DNA from: Glaciecola petra
Lineage (GTDB): Bacteria > Pseudomonadota > Gammaproteobacteria > Enterobacterales > Alteromonadaceae
Direction of reading: 5' to 3'
DNA length: 64,000 nt
Assembly: GCF_031846345.1 (NCBI RefSeq)
Contig: NZ_JAVRHX010000001.1
Span: 1,488,001 to 1,552,000 of the forward strand
In this document: piece after piece, positions 58,822 through 64,000 of the stretch
Layout of the letters: each line of letters begins with the position of its first letter
Numbering within the stretch: the first letter of the stretch is position 1
Translations under genes and position numbers: made by a program
Notes under the pieces: generated by a model
What the model saw: the letters and a program-made list of their open reading frames with translations, nothing else
Told to the model about the DNA's origin: nothing
Databases searched by the model: none

Positions 58822-59925
58822 TTAAGCGTCTAGCTGTGTTACTTGAATGCTACCGGCTAATTTACTCGCCATAGCAGAAAGTTTAACGCTTTCACATAAC
58901 TGCCGCGATAGGTCAATAGCGCATTGGCGGTAAATAACAGAAATATCGTGTTGCACTTGTTCGTGTAGTAAGGACTTACCTGAATCGGCATATTCTCTAA
59001 TAATAGGATTGAGAGGTACTTGCGCTAGCAAGGGTAAAGCGTATTTTTCAGATAAACCAAGCGCGCCTTTTTCTGAAAAAATTGCCGTTTTGTGATGACA
59101 ATTCCCACATTCAAAATAGCTCATATTTTCGATAATACCTAGCACTGGTACTGCTAGTTTTTCAAACATCGCAATACCTTTGGCGGCATCACTAAGCGCA
59201 ATATCTTGCGGCGTAGTAACGACAACAGCGGCAGTTAAGGGTAATTGCTGACACATTGTCAATTGAATATCACCTGTACCTGGTGGCATATCTACAATCA
59301 AATAGTCGAGCATAGGCCATGCGGTTTCTTTCAATAGCTGACTTAAAGCTTTACTTGCCATTGGCCCGCGCCAAATAGACGCATGATCGTTTTGCACCAA
59401 ATATCCAATAGAATTAGACGCTAAACCATGGGCAACAATCGGCTGCATTATTTTGTTATCAGGGCTCTCTGGTCGTTGGTTTTGGGTGCCTAGCATAATT
59501 GGAATCGATGGCCCATAAATGTCAGCGTCTAAAATGCCAACGCGTGCGCCCTCCAATTGCAGCGCAATCGCTAAGTTTAAAGCGCTTGCTGATTTTCCCA
59601 CTCCACCCTTGCCGGAAGCTACCGCAATAATGTTTTTAACGTTTTTCACATGGTTTTGTTTAGCTTCAAAAATAGGCACATTGTATTCCCTTTCAAAACG
59701 AATGCTGTGCGCAAAGGTATGCTGCACGAATTCGCTGGCTTTTTCTGCCACGCTGGTCCAAATCGAATCTGCCACAAAGGGCAAACGAACTAAGCAAGTT
59801 TTCTCGGTATTTTGCGAAAGGGTTAAATCTGAATGATTTTCTAAGCCTAATAGTTCGCCAATGTATGCCTTTAGTTGATTTATATCAGCTTCACTTAACC
59901 CAGATATTTTTGATGAAAAAAACAT
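58822..59925 (-). CDS. mrp: Iron-sulfur cluster carrier protein Mrp/ApbC
   Basis: A 367-aa P-loop ATPase of the Mrp/NBP35 group that carries Fe-S clusters to target proteins. It has a short N-terminal DUF59-like domain, the deviant Walker A GKGGVGKSAS, the A-prime region LDADIYGPSIP, Walker B DYLIVDMPPGTGD, and the C-terminal CxxC in FECGNCHHK. It is divergent from metG and followed by dcd, the conserved arrangement. Confidence 0.95.
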   Translation of the reverse strand: MFFSSKISGLSEADINQLKAYIGELLGLENHSDLTLSQNTEKTCLVRLPFVADSIWTSVAEKASEFVQHTFAHSIRFEREYNVPIFEAKQNHVKNVKNIIAVASGKGGVGKSASALNLAIALQLEGARVGILDADIYGPSIPIMLGTQNQRPESPDNKIMQPIVAHGLASNSIGYLVQNDHASIWRGPMASKALSQLLKETAWPMLDYLIVDMPPGTGDIQLTMCQQLPLTAAVVVTTPQDIALSDAAKGIAMFEKLAVPVLGIIENMSYFECGNCHHKTAIFSEKGALGLSEKYALPLLAQVPLNPIIREYADSGKSLLHEQVQHDISVIYRQCAIDLSRQLCESVKLSAMASKLAGSIQVTQLDA

Positions 59926-60099
59926 GTTACCTCTATGTTTAGTCGGCTTTTTAATGAAAGTGCATCAGTATTCTCATTTTATAGACACTAAAAGCAAGTT
60001 TATGTGTTAATTATGCCTAAATCGAGGTGCAAATAACACGAGTTTCGGCTACCATTTGCGGCTACTAAAAAGTCACAAGCAATCAAGGTTTAAGTATAC

Positions 60100-62169
60100 A
60101 TGCAAACGAGTAAACGACGCATATTGGTCACCAGCGCATTACCATATGCAAATGGGTCTATTCATTTAGGTCATTTATTAGAACACATCCAAACCGACAT
60201 TTGGGTGCGTTTTCAACGTTTACGTGGCCATGAGTGCTACAGTGTTTGTGCTGACGACGCACACGGCACGCCGGTTATGCTTAAAGCCCAAGAACTCGGT
60301 ATTACACCAGAACAAATGGTTGAACAAACCCGTACTGAACACGAAAAAGACCTCAACGACTTTTTAATATCCTACGACAATTATTACGTGACGCATTCGC
60401 CAGAAAATAAAGCGGCGTGTGAACTTGTTTACAATAAGTTAAACGAAAATGGCTACATTTCAAAACGGACCATAAGCCAGTTATACGATCCTGAAAAAGA
60501 AATGTTTTTACCTGACCGTTTTGTAAAAGGGACCTGCCCTAATTGCGGGGCTGAAGATCAAAACGGAGATAACTGCGACGTGTGTGGCGCTACATACAGT
60601 CCGACAGAGGTTAAAAATCCACGCTCTGTTGTGTCGGGGGCCACACCAATATTGAAAGATTCTGAGCATTTCTTTTTTGACCTGCCACAGTTTGAAGGCA
60701 TGTTAAAAGAGTGGATCCGCTCTGGCGCCATCAAAAACGAAATGGCAAACAAACTCGAAGAATGGTTTGAGCAAGGCTTGCAACAGTGGGATATAAGCCG
60801 CGATTCGCCCTATTTTGGTTTCGAAATCCCAAATGCGCCAGGTAAATTCTTTTATGTGTGGGTAGATGCACCGGTTGGTTATATGGCCAGCTTTAAAAAC
60901 TACGCCGACAAACATGGCATTAACGACGACGAATTTTGGCAAAAAGGTAACAATACCGAGTTGTATCACTTTATTGGTAAAGACATTACTTATTTTCATT
61001 GTTTATTTTGGCCAGCAATGCTTGAAGGCGCAGGTTTTAGAAAGCCAACGGGCGTGAATATTCATGGCTTTGTGACTGTTAACGGCGCAAAAATGTCAAA
61101 AACTCGCGGAACATTTATAAAAGCTAGCACTTATTTAGAGCATTTAAACCCTGAATATTTACGCTATTACTTCGCTAGTAAGCTCAACGATAATGTGACC
61201 GACATCGACTTAAACTTTGAAGATTTTGTGCAAAAAGTCAATGCCGACCTTGTTGGCAAGGTAGTCAACATTGCCTCTCGTTGTGCTGGTTTTATCACCA
61301 AGAAGTTTGACGCTAAACTATCTGAAAATATAGAAAACCCGTCTCTACTGAAAGAATTCCAAGACGCTGAACAAAGCATTGCAGACGCCATTGAAAACCG
61401 TCAATACCATAAAGCCATTCGTGACATTATGACCCTTGCCGACAAAGCAAATGTTTATATCGATGCACAAGCCCCTTGGGTCACCATTAAAGACGAATCC
61501 AAACAAGTGTTTACGCATGATGTATGCTCATTAGGCATTCATTTGTTTCGTATTTTAATGGTTTATTTAACGCCGGTAGTACCTAAGTTATCTGAAAGTG
61601 CTCAAGCCTTTTTAAATGACCAATTTACTTGGGAAAGTATACAAGAAGTTAAAATTGGACATAGTATTAATAAATTCAAAGCCATGTTGCAACGTGTCGA
61701 TACCGACAAAGTGACGGCGATGGTTGAAGCTTCAAAGGAGCATTTAAAGGCCACTGCTGAAAAGAAAATTGCAGCTCCTCAAACGCCATCAACTACAAAC
61801 GCAGAGGCTGAAGAAGCTAAAAGCACCATTGAGCCTATTGGCGATACTATCAGTTTTGAAGATTTTGCCAAAGTCGATTTGCGTATCGCAAAAATCGTGC
61901 ATGCTGAAGCTGTAGAAAAAGCGGACAAATTGCTGCGCTTAGAATGTGATATAGGCAATGAAACTCGTCAAGTATTTGCGGGTATAAAATCAGCGTATAA
62001 AGCCGAAGATTTGATCGGTAAACATACGGTTGTAGTTGCTAACCTTGCACCGCGGAAGATGCGTTTTGGTATGTCAGAAGGGATGGTTTTAGCGGCTGGG
62101 CCCGGTGGTCAAGATTTATATATTTTAGAACCGCATTCAGGTGCATCACCAGGAATGCGAGTAAAGTAA
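60100..62169 (+). CDS. metG: Methionyl-tRNA synthetase
   Basis: MetG charges both initiator and elongator tRNA-Met. The 689-aa protein has HIGH as HLGH in ALPYANGSIHLGHLLEH, a zinc knuckle with CPNC and CDVC, KMSKS as KMSKTRGT, an alpha-helical anticodon domain with the family W (APWVTIK), and a C-terminal tRNA-binding dimerisation domain (FEDFAKVDLRIAKIVHAE to the end). Length is close to E. coli MetG (677). The last 61 bp overlap the convergent methyltransferase gene. Confidence 0.98.
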   Translation: MQTSKRRILVTSALPYANGSIHLGHLLEHIQTDIWVRFQRLRGHECYSVCADDAHGTPVMLKAQELGITPEQMVEQTRTEHEKDLNDFLISYDNYYVTHSPENKAACELVYNKLNENGYISKRTISQLYDPEKEMFLPDRFVKGTCPNCGAEDQNGDNCDVCGATYSPTEVKNPRSVVSGATPILKDSEHFFFDLPQFEGMLKEWIRSGAIKNEMANKLEEWFEQGLQQWDISRDSPYFGFEIPNAPGKFFYVWVDAPVGYMASFKNYADKHGINDDEFWQKGNNTELYHFIGKDITYFHCLFWPAMLEGAGFRKPTGVNIHGFVTVNGAKMSKTRGTFIKASTYLEHLNPEYLRYYFASKLNDNVTDIDLNFEDFVQKVNADLVGKVVNIASRCAGFITKKFDAKLSENIENPSLLKEFQDAEQSIADAIENRQYHKAIRDIMTLADKANVYIDAQAPWVTIKDESKQVFTHDVCSLGIHLFRILMVYLTPVVPKLSESAQAFLNDQFTWESIQEVKIGHSINKFKAMLQRVDTDKVTAMVEASKEHLKATAEKKIAAPQTPSTTNAEAEEAKSTIEPIGDTISFEDFAKVDLRIAKIVHAEAVEKADKLLRLECDIGNETRQVFAGIKSAYKAEDLIGKHTVVVANLAPRKMRFGMSEGMVLAAGPGGQDLYILEPHSGASPGMRVK

Positions 62170-62924
62170 GACGATTCGCGCGCAGCATTAGAGCTACACG
62201 CACTCACTGGCTGAGCGCTAAATTTTGGTTTTAGCTTCCATGCTGGCTTGATTGGCGACAAAGGAATTTCGCGCTTGCGCGCCACAATAATATACATGGA
62301 CGAAAACCAAGGTAGATATCGCTTACACAGCTTTTGAATGCGACTCTCGCTACCCAAATTTTTACGCATAAAAAGAGAGGAATATAGCAAGTTCTCGTGT
62401 TGCACAATTTCAAAATCGAGCAGTTGTAGCCAGTCTTTTATTCGTGCACTGGTAAAGAATCGCCCTTGATGCAAAATATTTTTGCGATTTATAGGCAAGT
62501 ATTTCATCACCCCAGCCAGACTAAACGGATTAAAGCCCGCAATGATCACTCTGCCATCAGAGGTAATAGAACGGTCGATTTCACGTACTATCTGATGCGG
62601 GTCTTGCGCAAAATCCAGTTCGCCGAGCAAAACAAAAGCATCTACACTATTATTTTGAAACGGCAATTTGGCCGACTCTCCACACAAGTGATTATTCTTG
62701 TTTGTATGAGGTGCTATGGCGTATTGATGCTTTACTTGGCATTTAGGCAAGTTAACTTGACTACTTAAGCTGCCCATTTTTACAAGATAATACCCAAAAA
62801 TACGTTCGGTAATAGGCATTAAGGCTTTTTCTAATTCCATGCGCGCCAATTCGCCTTGGCTCAACTCAAACCAATTTTTAGGATAAACGGGTTGTTCTTT
62901 ACTGCGCGCTGAACGCATTATCAT
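62109..62924 (-). CDS. SAM-dependent methyltransferase, YafS-like
   Basis: A 271-aa class I methyltransferase domain protein. Residues about 75-120 cover the SAM fold's second half (SAKLPFQNNSVDAFVLLGELDFAQDPHQIVREI, then GRVIIAGFNPFSLAG). The glycine-rich motif I is weak. The gene is divergent from gloB, as yafS is in E. coli, which supports the assignment. The last 50 or so residues (from PAWKLKPKF) are not part of the domain, and the final 61 bp run antisense into metG, suggesting a shifted stop codon. The substrate is unknown. Confidence 0.8.
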   Translation of the reverse strand: MIMRSARSKEQPVYPKNWFELSQGELARMELEKALMPITERIFGYYLVKMGSLSSQVNLPKCQVKHQYAIAPHTNKNNHLCGESAKLPFQNNSVDAFVLLGELDFAQDPHQIVREIDRSITSDGRVIIAGFNPFSLAGVMKYLPINRKNILHQGRFFTSARIKDWLQLLDFEIVQHENLLYSSLFMRKNLGSESRIQKLCKRYLPWFSSMYIIVARKREIPLSPIKPAWKLKPKFSAQPVSACSSNAARESSYFTRIPGDAPECGSKIYKS

Positions 62925-63031
62925 TAACCACTCTCCTCGCCGACTTTTCTGTATATTGGTATTTACTTAGGAATTTTGCAACTTTATATTCGACTCAACA
63001 TCTTTTATCATTAAAGGACTTAAGGTTAAAG

Positions 63032-63868
63032 ATGAAAATACGCGGGCTTGGTAATAACGATTTTAATTGTTTACCTGTGGTCGTTGAATATGGAAACGCA
63101 ATGTCTGACGAAAGCAAAAAACAATATTCAAGCACATTTAAAGTGACTGCAATCCCCGCATTTACCGACAACTACATTTGGTGTTTACAAAAAGGCCAAA
63201 ACGCGGTGGTGGTTGACCCGGGAGAAGCAAAACCTGTGTTTGAGTATTTGGAAAGCAATGAACTTACGCTCACCGGCATTTTAGTGACTCACCACCACTT
63301 TGACCATGTAGGGGGCATTGATACTCTCTTGCACGCTTTCCCCAACATTCCTGTTTTTGGTCCAAATAATCCGAAAATCACCTCAATCACACAGCATTTG
63401 ATAGAAGGTGATAGCATTGTTTTACCGGAAATTGATGCTAAGTTGTCGATATTAGAAACCCCAGGGCATACTCTCGACCATATTGTTTATTTCGATGAAC
63501 AGCATTTATTCTGTGGCGATACTCTGTTTTCCGGTGGATGCGGCAGAATGTTTGAAGGTACGCCGCCGGTGTTTTGGCATTCTTTGCAAAAACTAATGAA
63601 CTTACCTTCTCATTTAGGCGTCTATTGTACCCACGAATATACTCAAGCTAATTTGGCTTTTGCCCAACATGTCGACCCGCATAATGAAGCCTTAAAGACT
63701 TACTCTGCATGGGTCGATAGTAAACGTGAGGCAGATCAAATTACATTGCCCTCTAGCATAGCGCAGGAGTTGGCCATCAACCCCTTTTTAAGGTGTGATA
63801 TGGATTGCAATCAAGACAAGGCAATTGCGAACTTTGCTAGGTTAAGAAAACAAAAAGACAATTTCTAA
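63032..63868 (+). CDS. gloB: Hydroxyacylglutathione hydrolase (glyoxalase II)
   Basis: GloB hydrolyses S-lactoylglutathione to lactate and glutathione in methylglyoxal detoxification. The metallo-beta-lactamase motif THHHFDHVGG, then ETPGHTLDH, FCGDTLFSGGCGRMFEG and CTHEYT give all metal ligands. The family normally begins just before the IPAFTDNYIW region. The ATG at 63032 (AAGG 6 nt upstream) adds about 38 residues; an ATG at 63101 with GGA upstream is the more family-like start. It is followed by the mltD-like gene, as the reverse pair is in E. coli. Confidence 0.95.
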   Translation: MKIRGLGNNDFNCLPVVVEYGNAMSDESKKQYSSTFKVTAIPAFTDNYIWCLQKGQNAVVVDPGEAKPVFEYLESNELTLTGILVTHHHFDHVGGIDTLLHAFPNIPVFGPNNPKITSITQHLIEGDSIVLPEIDAKLSILETPGHTLDHIVYFDEQHLFCGDTLFSGGCGRMFEGTPPVFWHSLQKLMNLPSHLGVYCTHEYTQANLAFAQHVDPHNEALKTYSAWVDSKREADQITLPSSIAQELAINPFLRCDMDCNQDKAIANFARLRKQKDNF

Positions 63869-63920
63869 TTTGCGCGCAATTCGGTTACAGTACAAAGTCA
63901 AATTTTTGAAGTGGTTGAAT

Positions 63921-64000
63921 ATGAAGTACATAGCAATAATATCCATTAGCTTATTATTAAGCGCCTGTCAGTTTACCCAGCAATCTGCCGGCCCCGATTC
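63921..64000 (+). CDS. Lipoprotein N-terminus, probably membrane-bound lytic transglycosylase MltD (runs off the window)
   Basis: The first 26 codons encode a lipoprotein signal peptide (IISISLLLSAC, lipid cysteine at residue 16). No catalytic domain is inside the window. Because gloB and mltD are neighbours in many gammaproteobacteria, MltD is the best guess, but the evidence is position plus the lipobox only. Confidence 0.55.
   Translation, partial: MKYIAIISISLLLSACQFTQQSAGPD

Noticed and set aside
1..64000. Insertion sequences, transposases, rRNA genes or riboswitches
   Set aside because: None was recognisable; the only mobile element is the tRNA-Pro satellite and the only RNA gene that can be supported is tRNA-Pro.

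Overview
The window is a chromosomal segment of a gammaproteobacterium, most likely a marine member of the Alteromonadales or a close relative. This rests on AT-rich DNA, Gram-negative envelope genes (lptE, RND pump, many lipoproteins) and three gene blocks in the order known from Escherichia coli: ftsH-folP-glmM divergent from yhbY; leuS-lptE-holA-nadD-rsfS-rlmH-mrdA-mrdB-rlpA-dacA-ybeD-lipB-lipA; and dcd / mrp / metG followed by a yafS-like gene, gloB and an mltD-like gene. I cannot name a genus from the sequence alone.

Layout. 1-7.3 kb holds glmM (partial), folP, ftsH, yhbY, an SDR dehydrogenase and a large Lon-type protease. The usual rlmE gene between ftsH and yhbY is missing. 7.4-20.9 kb is a long plus-strand housekeeping run for leucyl-tRNA synthesis, LPS export, DNA polymerase clamp loading, NAD synthesis, ribosome maturation, the elongasome (PBP2, RodA, RlpA, PBP5) and lipoate synthesis. 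21-36 kb is a more variable region: an orphan DNA methyltransferase, several exported hydrolases (DUF885, class C beta-lactamase-like, S10 and S9 peptidases), a repeat-rich secreted protein, lipoproteins and an Old Yellow Enzyme. 36-43 kb encodes a complete tripartite RND efflux operon, a small potassium-channel-like protein and a TetR regulator with a palindromic operator. 43.1-44.9 kb contains a multiply broken pseudogene and two orphan genes.

44,999-57,047 is a 12-kb integrated element, the most interesting part of the window. It is bounded by a 55-bp perfect direct repeat derived from tRNA-Pro(GGG) and has paired TGCTACA arm sites near both ends. Its left half is read to the right: tyrosine integrase, a small unknown gene, an AlpA-like regulator whose start codon lies in a 15-bp hairpin, two unknown genes and a primase-helicase, followed by an iteron-type origin. 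Its right half is read to the left: HK97-type capsid, prohead protease, portal, HNH endonuclease, small and large terminase, and a membrane-anchored protein of unknown function. There are no tail, baseplate, lysis or recognisable phage-repressor genes. This gene content matches a capsid-forming phage-inducible chromosomal island (cf-PICI): a satellite that would build and fill its own head and take tails from a helper phage.

Right of the element, 57-64 kb returns to conserved chromosome: the tRNA-Pro gene with its promoter, a metallophosphoesterase, dcd, mrp, metG, a yafS-like methyltransferase, gloB and the start of an mltD-like gene.
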